DNA of 64,000 nt, from positions 1-64,000 of the forward strand of contig JBEKJO010000008.1 in NCBI GenBank assembly GCA_050011195.1, in the 5' to 3' direction. Source of the DNA: PALSA-1440 sp050011195 (GTDB taxonomy: Bacteria; Verrucomicrobiota; Verrucomicrobiia; Limisphaerales; UBA8199). Of this stretch, positions 55,327-64,000 are shown one piece after another (position 1 is the stretch's first letter; the number at the start of each line of letters is the position of its first letter). Under the pieces are notes generated by a model that searched no databases, had not been told where the DNA came from, and saw only the letters and a list, made by a program, of their open reading frames with translations. The position numbers and the translations under genes are program-made.

Positions 55327-57405
55327 TCAACCAGCTCGGCGCTTGGGCCAGGCCAGGACCAGCAGCAGGAGACCAGCGCTGGCCAGCGAGATGAGCAGCC
55401 CCGGAACCAAACGGTTCTGGTGGAAGTACACCCGCACCTGGTGCCGCCCCGCAGGGACGGGAATCGCCCTCATCCAGAGATTCGCCGGCAGGCAGGTACA
55501 AACCCGTCCGTCAATTTCGGCCCGCCAGCCCGGATACCAGGCTTCGGCCAGCACCAGCAACGCCTTCTCCTTGGCTTCCACCTCAACCCACACAGAGTTG
55601 GGCTCAAACCGCCGGATAAGCGCCGCCGTGCCGGGCCAGACGCTCTCCCGAGGCAACGGTTCCGCCAGAGGTTCTTCGAGCAGGGCGCTACGATGGATAT
55701 CGTGGCCCTCCGCGAGTCGGGTGAGAATCGTGCCGTAATCTCCGACCACTTCGCCGGCATAGACCAAAAAGGCTCGCGGCGCCGGGTTGGTCGCCACCTG
55801 CAGGATTCCGGTAGTCGGGTCGATACCAGCCGCTAAAGCCAGGTCGGGATAAGGGAAGGGGCCGTGGTCGTACACCTCCTTTGCTAGCGAGAAGTTTAGG
55901 AACTCTGGAGGCCGAATCCCGAGCATTGCGTGCAGATAATCCCAGGGGCGCCTTAAAAACAGCGAGCATTCGGCATCGAAACTACTGTAACGGTCAACCA
56001 TGGCGTAATTCGCCGGCACGAACCACCAGGGCACACAAACGCGCGGCGGTGGCCGGAACGGTCGCATCAAGCCCCACCCTCGCAGTTGCGCCACGAGGGT
56101 CTTCTGGAACGGGTGGTCCGGCGGCCCCGGGTAAATGGTGGAATAGGTGTAAGTCCTCTTGATCACCCAGGTCGCGTACACTAATCCCAACCCCTGCAAG
56201 CAAACCAACCCGATAAGGAATGACCGAACTGGGTAATTGAGATTGTAGGTCCATAAGGCCCGGAGGTAGGGGTGTGGCCGGCTCAACCAGATCCCCGTCG
56301 CGCAAATCAACACCAGCACTATCAGCAGAGCCGCGCGCGTGTGGAAGCGGAAACCGGCGAAGCCGGGCAGCCATTTGTAAAACAGCCCGAAGAAAGGGGT
56401 GCTGTCCCCCATCGCGATCAGCAAAGCGACCACCAGTACCGCCAGCAAGCCGCGCACGTTGCGTTCGCGCACCAGGCACAATCCCGCCAGTCCCAATAGC
56501 AGAACAATCGGGCCGACAAAGAGGTGCATCTCCCAATTGAACCAGGAGTACCCTTCCGACAGCCCGATGGGACTGACCAGGCTGCCCAGGGCTTCCCATT
56601 GCAACTTGCCGTAACTTGTAAACGCGGGCGAAGCCCCAACTCGATTTCCATGCCGAACCAACTCCAGGAACGGCAGCAATACCACGGCGACCAGCCCCAG
56701 GCACCAGAGACACGCTCCGCCCAATTGGCAGAAACCCCTTCCGGCGTCGCGCAGCGCTGCCTGCCAGGGGCGCCTCGGGGCCCGGCTGACGATGAACACC
56801 GCCTGGCCGACCCCCGTAAACCAGAACACTTGCGGGTGGCCGCACAGAAACTGCAACGCCAGCAACAATGCATAGCGGGCAGTCCGCCAACCCTGCCACG
56901 CCTCTTCCGTGCGCAAGGCGTAATGAAACAGCCACGGCACATAGCAGAGGGCGCAGCAGTAGAGCACCTGCCCGGTCATCCACCTTGCCGTCAGCGCGCC
57001 TGAGGCCAAGTAACTGAAGGCCATGAAATAGCTCTGCCACCACCCTGCCTGCAACGTTCCGGCCAGCTTTCTCATGCCGAAAACCGCCAGTGTGCAGTGC
57101 AGCCAGACCAGGAGGAACAGCCCAGCTCGCTGTCCCAGGCAAATCAGGTACAAAGGCGGATAGAACACTGCATTCTGCATATCCGCCAGGTAGGGCCGGC
57201 CCAACCCGATATACGGATTCCACAGCGGCAGGCGGTCTTCGCGCACCGTATCCGCCAGAAACTGAAAGTTCGCCTTGTAAAACTGCACGTAGTCCGCGCT
57301 TTCCAGGAGGGTGGGCGCGAGGAAGCACAAGCCCGCCGCGAACACTGCCGTAGCGAGCACGACCAACAGGTTCTCCCACCGGGCGCGAAATTGTCCACCT
57401 GACAT
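55327..57405 (-). CDS. YfhO-family polytopic membrane protein
   Basis: 693 residues from ATG 57405; GTG 57426 is a weaker alternative. About eleven hydrophobic segments, an early luminal loop DYVQFYKANFQFLADTVREDRLPLWNPYIGLGRP and a soluble C-terminal part ending in VLAEAWYPGWRAEIDGR...PVPAGRHQVRVYF are typical of the YfhO/GT-C-like family, linked to cell-surface polymer glycosylation. Catalytic residues not established. Minus strand, converging with nuoE. Confidence 0.8.
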   Translation of the reverse strand: MSGGQFRARWENLLVVLATAVFAAGLCFLAPTLLESADYVQFYKANFQFLADTVREDRLPLWNPYIGLGRPYLADMQNAVFYPPLYLICLGQRAGLFLLVWLHCTLAVFGMRKLAGTLQAGWWQSYFMAFSYLASGALTARWMTGQVLYCCALCYVPWLFHYALRTEEAWQGWRTARYALLLALQFLCGHPQVFWFTGVGQAVFIVSRAPRRPWQAALRDAGRGFCQLGGACLWCLGLVAVVLLPFLELVRHGNRVGASPAFTSYGKLQWEALGSLVSPIGLSEGYSWFNWEMHLFVGPIVLLLGLAGLCLVRERNVRGLLAVLVVALLIAMGDSTPFFGLFYKWLPGFAGFRFHTRAALLIVLVLICATGIWLSRPHPYLRALWTYNLNYPVRSFLIGLVCLQGLGLVYATWVIKRTYTYSTIYPGPPDHPFQKTLVAQLRGWGLMRPFRPPPRVCVPWWFVPANYAMVDRYSSFDAECSLFLRRPWDYLHAMLGIRPPEFLNFSLAKEVYDHGPFPYPDLALAAGIDPTTGILQVATNPAPRAFLVYAGEVVGDYGTILTRLAEGHDIHRSALLEEPLAEPLPRESVWPGTAALIRRFEPNSVWVEVEAKEKALLVLAEAWYPGWRAEIDGRVCTCLPANLWMRAIPVPAGRHQVRVYFHQNRLVPGLLISLASAGLLLLVLAWPKRRAG

Positions 57406-57655
57406 GCCCTCAGAGAAGCATCCCACCGGGCAGCGTCAATCCAAAAGCCTGCACGCTTTTCCGGCGGGTCGAGAGCGGGCCTGTCGAAATGGCAAAGGGG
57501 TCAGATTGGCGAGTCGGCGGCGGCGGCCAGCCATGACCGCAATGCGGGAACCAGAGTCAGCCGAGGCCATAGTACCGGGAGCAACGAGCCGGGGGCCGGA
57601 GACCGGCCCGCGCCAACGAACAGACCGCGGCTGTCCGCTTTTGCCCACATTTTGC

Positions 57656-57684
57656 TTGTGTTTTGGGCCAGCTTTTGAGATAAT
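57656..57684 (+). promoter_or_regulatory. Possible sigma-70 promoter for the small barrel gene
   Basis: -35-like ttgtgt (57656-57661), 17-base spacer, -10 gataat (57679-57684). The -10 matches 5 of 6 consensus bases, the -35 only 3. It lies 70 bases before ATG 57754. The rest of 57406-57753 holds no gene seen. Confidence 0.35.
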
Positions 57685-57753
57685 CAAAGCAATGGATGCG
57701 TTCGAACGAGCGAAATAAGCAAACAGAACAGACAAAAGATAACAGATTGAATT

Positions 57754-58455
57754 ATGAGCATTCTAAAACTTCACGCCGGGCGGTTTTCAGTCCACAGCAG
57801 TGTCCTGTTCGCCGTGGCAGGCTTCGCGCTGGCAGCGCCGGCCCAGATCCCGATGGCCTGGGAGCCTTTCAGCCGGACGGCCAAGTGGGAAGTTTATGGC
57901 ATCGGCCAGTACCTCCACTCGGATGACATTCGCTTCAACGGCCCCCTGGGGGATGTGAAAGTCAAAATGGACGACACTGGCCTGGGCGGCTTCGGCCTGG
58001 CCTTCCATTTCAATGATTTCCTGGCGCTCCACGGCGACCTCATGTTCGGCAATGCCACCTTCAGCGGGGACTTCCCCGTGGACACAGGTGAGACTGTTCA
58101 CGCGAGCCAGAATACCTTCATGCAGACCGGGCGCCTGAACTTGGATTACAACATCATCAACCGGCGCCTCACCCCGTTTCTGACCGGCGGTATTGGCTAC
58201 CAATATCTGGACACGGCCTTGGAAGACCTGCCACCGGGGAGCGACCAGGACTGGTGGGGCTGGGCCGGCCGCCACGGCCACTTTTACGACTCGGAAACCG
58301 ACTTCACCGGGAACGTCGGCGCGGGGATTCGCTGGAATATAACCGATCAACTGTTCATCAAGGCTACGGGCGGGGCGCAGTGGCTCCAATACCGCGGCGC
58401 CAACGGCATCACCACGCAGATCGAGGGCATCTTTGCCATCGGTTGGATGTTTTGA
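57754..58455 (+). CDS. Outer-membrane beta-barrel protein (OmpA/OmpW-size)
   Basis: 233 residues. Signal peptide (SSVLFAVAGFALAAPAQ). Amphipathic strands (WEVYGIGQYLHSDD, FGLAFHFNDFLALHGDLMFG, LNLDYNIINRRLTPFLTGGIGYQYLD, DFTGNVGAGIRWNITDQLFIKATGG, IEGIFAIGWMF) are spaced like an eight-strand barrel; last residue Phe. Possibly a structural or pore protein; no specific family. Confidence 0.72.
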   Translation: MSILKLHAGRFSVHSSVLFAVAGFALAAPAQIPMAWEPFSRTAKWEVYGIGQYLHSDDIRFNGPLGDVKVKMDDTGLGGFGLAFHFNDFLALHGDLMFGNATFSGDFPVDTGETVHASQNTFMQTGRLNLDYNIINRRLTPFLTGGIGYQYLDTALEDLPPGSDQDWWGWAGRHGHFYDSETDFTGNVGAGIRWNITDQLFIKATGGAQWLQYRGANGITTQIEGIFAIGWMF

Positions 58456-58582
58456 CCCCCAATTGATCCCTCAGAGGTGGTGGCATCTCGACGCGCAAAG
58501 CAGAGCCCCGCTGGCGGCCATAAGCGGGATGACGTTCGCGGCTTGCGCGGGTGCCCCGGCCAACCACGCTTCAGCATCCTTT

Positions 58583-58720
58583 TCAAAAGCCCCTTCGTTG
58601 CTTGCCCGCCAGGCGAGTCATGAAGGCGCTCATGGCTTCGGCGTAGAGCGCCCGCGCGAATTCGCGGTCACGTCTGATGCGCGCCATGACGGTTTCTGTG
58701 TAGTCTCGTGTCAGTGCCAT
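58583..58720 (-). pseudogene. Truncated antitoxin-like protein
   Basis: 45 residues: MALTRDYTETVMARIRRDRE then FARALYAEAMSAF and a basic end. The start matches the N-terminus of addiction-module antitoxins with a helix-turn-helix that are usually about twice as long (MALTRDF.ETV.AR..RD..F...L..EA). The rest is lost, so it may be non-functional. Region 58456-58582 has no gene seen. Confidence 0.5.
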
Positions 58721-58812
58721 GTTATGGTTTCGTCTGGTGGTACGGGCAAGATGCGATCGGCGGCGAGGGTTTTGCGCTTGCGAAAGGCATTACGGAAGTG
58801 TGTCTCAACCAT
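58711..58812 (-). CDS. Short ORF overlapping the truncated antitoxin
   Basis: 33 residues, MVETHFRNAFRKRKTLAADR then a Pro-rich end, whose stop overlaps the next ATG by several bases. It may be the 3' end of a partner gene; the family is not recognised. 58813-59140 holds a short ctgtgcgg tandem and no gene seen. Confidence 0.3.
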   Translation of the reverse strand: MVETHFRNAFRKRKTLAADRILPVPPDETITWH

Positions 58813-59140
58813 GTGCTGTGCGGGAACTGTGTCAGGGCATGATTCTGTGCGGAATCTGTGCGGGAAAACTCCCCGTTATGCCCTCCAAATAATCAGATTG
58901 CCGGGCTGTTTCGGGACTCGAAAACAAGAAGCCGGGGCACCCCCTCCAGAACAACATTGCCTGTCACCAATTTTTGAAACTGTAAAACCGGCCTTTCTGG
59001 TGTCCAGGACGCGCCGGGGCGTCTGGACCATGCCGACTATCCACCCCGGTTGGCCGCATCCACCGACGACTCCTTCGTCTCCTGCCAAGGCGCGCACGAT
59101 CACTGTTTAGTCGGTATCACGAACCAAGCCTAAGCCGGCG

Positions 59141-60391
59141 CTACGGCATCGGGACACGGTAGAAGCCTTGTGGCCTGTCCATCGGCGCCGGATAGGGGCT
59201 GGCGGCGGCACTAAGATCGCTCCAAGGTCCAGTGACTTGGTCCGCATACTGCAGAATCCCTCCGCCCGACCATGAGATACTGAACTGGCCGCCCGACATG
59301 CTGGCGGAGAGCACGGGTTGCAACGGCGCGCCCACCACATGCCCCGCTGGCGCTGCGGCAACGCTCAGTTGGAAGGCTGTATCCAGGCTCAGTGGGTTGA
59401 AGGGGTGGGTGAGCGGATAATGCAGGTCGGTCCAATTCGGGCCATAGTCGTCGTGCTCCACGTCGCGTCGTCGTTCCAGCCGTCGGCGAGCACACAGCTC
59501 TCCCACAGGAAATCGTCCGCGACGGTTTGGGAGCCGGTCCCTTGGGTGGCCAGCACGTCCACGCCAGTGGGCATTGCGTCCGGGGGCTGCGACCAAACCA
59601 CCTGCTGGGGAGTGTCCTCCACGACGATGATTTCGCCCATCATCCCCTCAACGCCGTGAGCCGCAATGTGGCAATGGTAGAGCCGGCGGCCAAGGGCGCC
59701 ACCCGTGGCGCCGCCCGTGCAAGACCCCAGAATCGGGCCAGGCGTTGGCGGGGTGCCGGAGGACAGATCGCAAAACGACGGGTGATCATCCAACTGAACA
59801 CTGAACACCAAAGCTTGCCCGCCGTACACCTCAATGGTGTCAAGGAATTCGTTGTAGCCGAAGTTGTACACGTTGGCGCCAACCACCATGCTCAAAGGCT
59901 GGAGCGACCAGCCGTGCAAGTGAAACGGATGGGCAAGTGTCGTTGAGCCAGAGCTCCCCCCCCGTTTCGTTCGTCACCGTCAGAACAAACAGATCGCCGA
60001 CGTGGGCGTAGCGGTCAGTGGCTATCGCCAGGATCTCAGTGGCCTGCGCGCCGGGCAGGACGTTGGGGATCAATTGGGCCTCGCAGGTGCCCTGAACGAT
60101 AATGACGCCGTACATGCCGGCCCAGAGCGTGTCGCCCGGCACCATGTGGGAGTGAAACCAAAAAATGCCCGGGCGGGGCGCGATGAAACGGTAGGTGTAA
60201 CTTTGGTTGTTCTTCACGGCATCCTGCGTCACGGCGGTGCCGTCGCTGTCGTTATCCAGCTCAATCCCGTGCCAATGGATGCTGGTGCCTTCGGGAATTT
60301 GCGTATCCGGCAGCAGGTTCTGGAAATTGCAGGTGACCCTCTGCCCCGGCGTTAGCCTCATTAGCAGCACGGGAATGCCATCGGCGGTCAT
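59141..60391 (-). pseudogene. Frameshifted multicopper oxidase
   Basis: The minus strand carries all four copper motifs of a multicopper oxidase, but in two frames: HWHGIEL and FWFHSHMVPGD in frame 1 (to near 59940), then HLHGWSLQPL-type HPFHLHGW (split by the shift) and YHCHIAAHGVEGMM in frame 2. A second shift near 59470 leads to the C-terminal FYRV-type module (GQFSISWSGGGILQYADQV...GFYRVPMP). The N-terminus upstream of GMTADGIPVLLMRL is missing. If sequencing is right, this is a decayed copper oxidase. It stands directly after the RND pump genes on the same strand, an arrangement consistent with a former copper-resistance operon. Confidence 0.75.
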
Positions 60392-60449
60392 GCCACTTAC
60401 GCGTCGAAGGAAAATCCGGAAGCGTCCGGCAAGCTTCGCTCCTAGATCC

Positions 60450-63400
60450 CTATACTTCCAGGCGATCTCCGGAACGCGCGACCAATAGATAGAGCGCCGG
60501 CATGAGGAAAACGCTGATCAAGAGCCGCGAGAACAATCCGCTGACGATGACCAGCGCAAAAGGCCGCTGGGAATCGGTGCCCACCCCGGTGGCCAGAGCG
60601 GCCGGCAACAATCCCAGGGCGGCCACGAGGGCAGTCATCATGATCGGGCGCAGGCGCAGAAGCGCGCCCTCCCGGGCGGCCTGTTCGATGCTGGTGCCGC
60701 CGCGGCGGAGTTCGTTGACGTAGGAGATATAGACGATAGCCGTCTGAACCGAGACGCCGAACAGGGCCAGAAAACCTATGCCGGACGAGACCGAAAAGGG
60801 CGTGTGGGTCGGCCATAACGCCACGATCCCGCCGGTCGGCGCCGAGAGCAAAACCCCCAGCACGGTGATGAACGGGAATTTCAGGTTGCTGTAGAGCGCA
60901 AACAGGATCAGGAAAATCAGGAACAGGGTTAAGGGCAGAACGATGTTGAGTTGGCGCCGCGAAGCGGTGTATTCTGTGTATTCGCCGCCCCAATCCGCGC
61001 GATAGCCCTCCGGCAACTTGACCTGGGATTCGACCTGCCCCATGGCGTCCTGCACGGCGCCCGCCAGGTCGCGTCCTTCCACCGAGAATTGGACCCCGAT
61101 GTAGCGCGAGTTGTTCTGGCGGTAGATGAAAGACGCGCCGTTCGCCACCTGGATATCGGCGAATTCCCCCAGCGGGATCTGCTGGCCGTCGGGCGTGGAC
61201 ACCAGAATGTTGCGGATTTCCTCCGGATTATCCCGGTACTGTTGTTGCAGGCGCACGATCAGGTCGAACTGCTTTTCGCCCTGCACCACTTGGGTCGCCA
61301 CGTCGCCGCCGATGGCCGCCTGAATCAGGCTGTTGATGTCGGCGACGTTCAAGCCGTAGCGGGCAATCCGGCCGCGGTTGATTTTGATGTTGAGGCTCGG
61401 CTGCCCCAGCTCCTGGACGAGCGTCACGTCCCGGATGCCGCGCACATGCTCGAGCACGTGTTTGATGGCCCGGCCCTTCTGCTCGAGCGTGTCCAGGTCG
61501 GAACCGAACACTTTGACGGCCAGGGAGCTTTTTAATCCGGTTTCCGCTTCGTCCACGGCGTCTTCGGCGGGCTGGGTGTAGTTGAAGATGATGCCGGGAA
61601 ACACCTGCAGCTTTTTGTTGATGGCTTCAATGAGTTCCGGTTTGGTGCGGCAAGGGCCGGTCCACTGCGAATACGGTTTGAGGCCGACGTAAAACTCGAC
61701 GTTGAAAAAGCCCGTCGGATCGGTGCCGTCGTCGGGCCGGCCATGCTCGGAGGCGACGATGGTGACCTGCGGAAACGAGCGCAGAATTTCGCGGACCCGG
61801 GGGGCGATCTTGCGCGATTCGTCAAAGGAAATGGTGTAGGGCATGGTGGCGCGGACCCACAGGGCGCCCTCGTCCAGGTGCGGCATGAATTCCGCGCCGA
61901 TGCGGGGAATGAGCAGGAGTGAACCCGAGACCAGAACCGCGGAGGCCAGGGTGGTGCCCCAGGGATGCGCCAGGCAGAAATCGAGGCCTTTGGCGTAGAG
62001 GGATTTGATGGCTTCAAAGGCGGCATTGCGCCGCTCGCGCACGCCTTTGCGCATGGCCCAGGAACAGAGGACCGGGAGGAGGGTCAGCGTGACAATCAAG
62101 GAGCCGACCAACGCAAAGATCATCGTGTCGGCCATCGGCTTGAACAGTTTGCCGGAAGGCCCGGACAGGACGTAGATTGGCAGAAAACCGGCCACGATCA
62201 CGGCGACGGCGTAAAAGATCGGGCGATCCACTTCCGCGGCTGCCGCGGCGATGGTTTCCCGGATGTTGAGGGACTCCCCCCGCCGCGCGGCGAGCTGGCG
62301 AAAGATGTTTTCCCCCATCACCACGGCGCCGTCCACGAGGATGCCGAAATCGATCGCGCCGATGGACAGCAGGTTGGCCGAGACGTCCTGGACGTTCAGA
62401 CAGATGAAGGCGAAGAGCAAGGCCAGGGGGATGGCCGTGGCGACAATCAGTCCGGCGCGGAAATCATACAAAAAGAATACGAGCACCACGATGACCAGCA
62501 ACATGCCGCGCAACAGGTTCCGCTCGACGGTCTCGGTCGTCAGCGCGACCAGCTCGCTGCGGTCGTAAAAGGGAAGGATTTTGACGTCCTTGGGCAGTAT
62601 CTTCTCGTTGAGTTCCTTCGTCTTGGCCTCCACCTGTTTGAGGACATTCTGCGTTTGTTCTCCGGTGCGCATCAAAATGACGCCTTCGACGGCGTCGTCC
62701 TGGTCCTGATAGCCAAACTGGCCGAGGCGCGGGGCATGGCCAATCACCACTTGCCCCACGTCTTTGACCAGGATCGGGGTGCCCTTGTGGACGGCGAGCA
62801 CCACGTCGCCGATGTCTTCGAGCGTTTCCAACCGGCCCTGGCCGCGCACGTAATAGAACTGGCCGCCCTGGGAGTAGAACCCGCCGCCCGCGTTGCCGTT
62901 GTTGGCGGTCAGCGCGTTCTCCACCTGCGACACGGACAAACCGACCGCCGCGATTTTCACCGGATCGAGCAGCACTTGGTATTGCATGGTTTCTCCGCCC
63001 AACCCCGAGTCATCTGCCACGCCGGGAACGGCTTTGTATTGGCGTTCGACGATCCAATCGTCGATGGTTTTCAGTTCCATCGGGGACCGGTCGGGGCTCT
63101 GCATCACGTAGCGATAGATCAAGCCCGAAGCCGAAAACATCGGCGAGACCGACGGCGTCACGCCGTTGGGCAAGCTGAGATCGGGAATCCGGTTGAACAC
63201 CTGCTGGCGGGCGAAGTAGTTATCGGTGCCGTCGCGAAACGAGAGGATGACGTCGGACAGCCCATAGAGCGAAATCGAACGCAGCATCGTCATGCGCGGG
63301 ATGCCGTTCATTTCCACTTCGACGGGCACGGTGATGAGTCGTTCCACTTCCTCGGCCGCGTGTCCGGGCCATTGGGTGATGATTTCGACCATGGGCGGGG

Positions 63401-63575
63401 ACAGATCGGGATAGGCATCGACCGACAGACGGTTCAACGACCACATGCCGGCGCCGGTGAGCACGAGGGTCATGAGGATGACGAGCAAGCGCTGCCGCAG
63501 GGAGGAGGCGACGATCCGGTGGATGATCGAGGCGGTTTGCGGCGGGGATTCGGGTGGGGGCAGATGGTCGCTCAT
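60450..63575 (-). CDS. RND heavy-metal efflux pump (CusA/CzcA family)
   Basis: 1041 residues, inner-membrane pump that uses proton flow to export metal ions. Two periplasmic loops and 12 membrane segments. The proton-relay motif GAIDFGILVDGAVVMGEN (TM4) is characteristic of the metal-exporting branch. YPDLSPPMVEIITQWPGHAAEEVERLIT is the N-terminal loop motif. Start overlaps the adaptor stop (ATGA), so the two are one operon. Copper versus cobalt/zinc/cadmium cannot be fixed; the neighbouring oxidase favours copper. Confidence 0.93.
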   Translation of the reverse strand: MSDHLPPPESPPQTASIIHRIVASSLRQRLLVILMTLVLTGAGMWSLNRLSVDAYPDLSPPMVEIITQWPGHAAEEVERLITVPVEVEMNGIPRMTMLRSISLYGLSDVILSFRDGTDNYFARQQVFNRIPDLSLPNGVTPSVSPMFSASGLIYRYVMQSPDRSPMELKTIDDWIVERQYKAVPGVADDSGLGGETMQYQVLLDPVKIAAVGLSVSQVENALTANNGNAGGGFYSQGGQFYYVRGQGRLETLEDIGDVVLAVHKGTPILVKDVGQVVIGHAPRLGQFGYQDQDDAVEGVILMRTGEQTQNVLKQVEAKTKELNEKILPKDVKILPFYDRSELVALTTETVERNLLRGMLLVIVVLVFFLYDFRAGLIVATAIPLALLFAFICLNVQDVSANLLSIGAIDFGILVDGAVVMGENIFRQLAARRGESLNIRETIAAAAAEVDRPIFYAVAVIVAGFLPIYVLSGPSGKLFKPMADTMIFALVGSLIVTLTLLPVLCSWAMRKGVRERRNAAFEAIKSLYAKGLDFCLAHPWGTTLASAVLVSGSLLLIPRIGAEFMPHLDEGALWVRATMPYTISFDESRKIAPRVREILRSFPQVTIVASEHGRPDDGTDPTGFFNVEFYVGLKPYSQWTGPCRTKPELIEAINKKLQVFPGIIFNYTQPAEDAVDEAETGLKSSLAVKVFGSDLDTLEQKGRAIKHVLEHVRGIRDVTLVQELGQPSLNIKINRGRIARYGLNVADINSLIQAAIGGDVATQVVQGEKQFDLIVRLQQQYRDNPEEIRNILVSTPDGQQIPLGEFADIQVANGASFIYRQNNSRYIGVQFSVEGRDLAGAVQDAMGQVESQVKLPEGYRADWGGEYTEYTASRRQLNIVLPLTLFLIFLILFALYSNLKFPFITVLGVLLSAPTGGIVALWPTHTPFSVSSGIGFLALFGVSVQTAIVYISYVNELRRGGTSIEQAAREGALLRLRPIMMTALVAALGLLPAALATGVGTDSQRPFALVIVSGLFSRLLISVFLMPALYLLVARSGDRLEV

Positions 63576-64000
63576 TGATTTTGCAGGAATTGAACGAAGA
63601 GCCCGCCTTCGACCACAAGCCGGTCGCCGGCTTTGAGGCCGGAGGTGATGTCATACTGATCCCCTTCGCGATAGCCCAGCGTGACGCGCCGCCGCCCAAA
63701 GCTGCCGTCGGGCTGCGCGACATAGACGAACGGCAGGTTTTCTTCGTCGCGCAGAATCCCCGAAACCGGCACCAGCAGGCCGGCGCTTTCGGCGCGCGAA
63801 TGAATCAGCACGCGGAGGTACATCTGTTTTTTCAACACGCCGCCCGGATTCTCGACGACCACGCGAACGGCCACGGAGCGGGTGTCCGGATCGACCAGAG
63901 CCGAAATGTTGCCCACCGTCCCGGAGAAGTTTTCCGAAGTCTTCCCGGTGAGCACTTCGGCCGGGTCGCCGAGGCTGACTGAACCCAGGTCCGTGTTGAA
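63572..64000 (-). CDS. RND periplasmic adaptor subunit, 5' end cut by window edge
   Basis: The frame is open to base 64000; 142 C-terminal codons are visible with stop at 63572. FNTDLGSVSLGDPAEVLTG, ALVDPDTRSVAVRVVVENPG and GLKAGDRLVVEGGLFV are typical of the membrane-fusion (CusB/CzcB) beta-barrel and proximal domains. It links the inner-membrane pump to an outer-membrane channel, which would be encoded beyond the window. Confidence 0.88.
   Translation of the reverse strand, partial: FNTDLGSVSLGDPAEVLTGKTSENFSGTVGNISALVDPDTRSVAVRVVVENPGGVLKKQMYLRVLIHSRAESAGLLVPVSGILRDEENLPFVYVAQPDGSFGRRRVTLGYREGDQYDITSGLKAGDRLVVEGGLFVQFLQNQ

Noticed and set aside
61965..63578. 537-codon plus-strand frame
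   Set aside because: Antisense to the RND pump; composition is rich in His, Asp and Gly as expected from the complementary frame.

Overview
The window is a chromosomal segment of a high-GC Gram-negative bacterium. It most likely belongs to Verrucomicrobia, of the Pedosphaera/Limisphaerales kind. This rests on a PEP-CTERM protein, large secreted proteins with a 'GxWxxLG...FYRV' end module, secreted glycoside hydrolases, an N-terminal EF-G paralogue, and several dispersed short repeat families that also run through coding regions. The taxonomy is inferred from these features, not from a marker-gene tree.

Layout. 1-3.8 kb: 3' part of mutY (cut by the window edge), rnhC (RNase HIII) and hemA. 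4-12.8 kb: an electron-transfer block with a nine-heme secreted cytochrome, an inward-facing GldG-like gene, then an eight-heme secreted cytochrome, a seven-plus-one-heme lipoprotein cytochrome and an MtrB/PioB-like outer-membrane barrel. The last three look like one operon encoding a porin-cytochrome conduit. 13-21.4 kb (minus strand): a secreted glycoside-hydrolase-like protein, then a tightly coupled set (28-residue lipopeptide, methyltransferase, radical SAM protein, small membrane protein) running into a GH2 enzyme. 21.4-25.5 kb: accessory DNA with IS110 remnants, a broken gene, a HipA-like kinase/DUF3037 pair, a DUF433 antitoxin with a truncated toxin, and hicBA. 25.6-34.5 kb: a complete recC-recB-recD operon. 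34.5-41 kb: an OB-fold secreted protein, an EF-G paralogue, a nucleotidyltransferase pair, an hsdR tail remnant, a PEP-CTERM gene and 1.8 kb of repeat-rich non-coding DNA. 40.9-51.7 kb: ribBA, ribH, mutS, a hemerythrin protein, a nitroreductase, GH13, tyrS and rpsA. 52-55 kb: nuoBCDE without nuoA or nuoF. 55-64 kb: a YfhO-family membrane protein, a small outer-membrane barrel, a truncated antitoxin, a frameshifted multicopper oxidase and a CusA/CzcA-type RND pump with its adaptor, which is cut by the right edge.

The two observations I rate highest are these. (1) Several unrelated short palindromic or tandem repeat families sit in frame inside conserved genes (mutY, recD, recB, three places in mutS, ribH, the nuoD N-terminus), and copies of some also occur between genes. 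One 25-mer is identical in recB and both arms of a palindrome in mutS; one 28-mer is identical in recD and an intergenic region. This resembles the protein-coding palindromic elements known from Rickettsia. (2) A probable outer-membrane electron conduit of about 16 hemes plus a barrel lies in a phylum where such conduits are little studied.

No rRNA, tRNA or CRISPR array was recognised. All reading was by eye, so start codons and family names are estimates unless a motif is stated.
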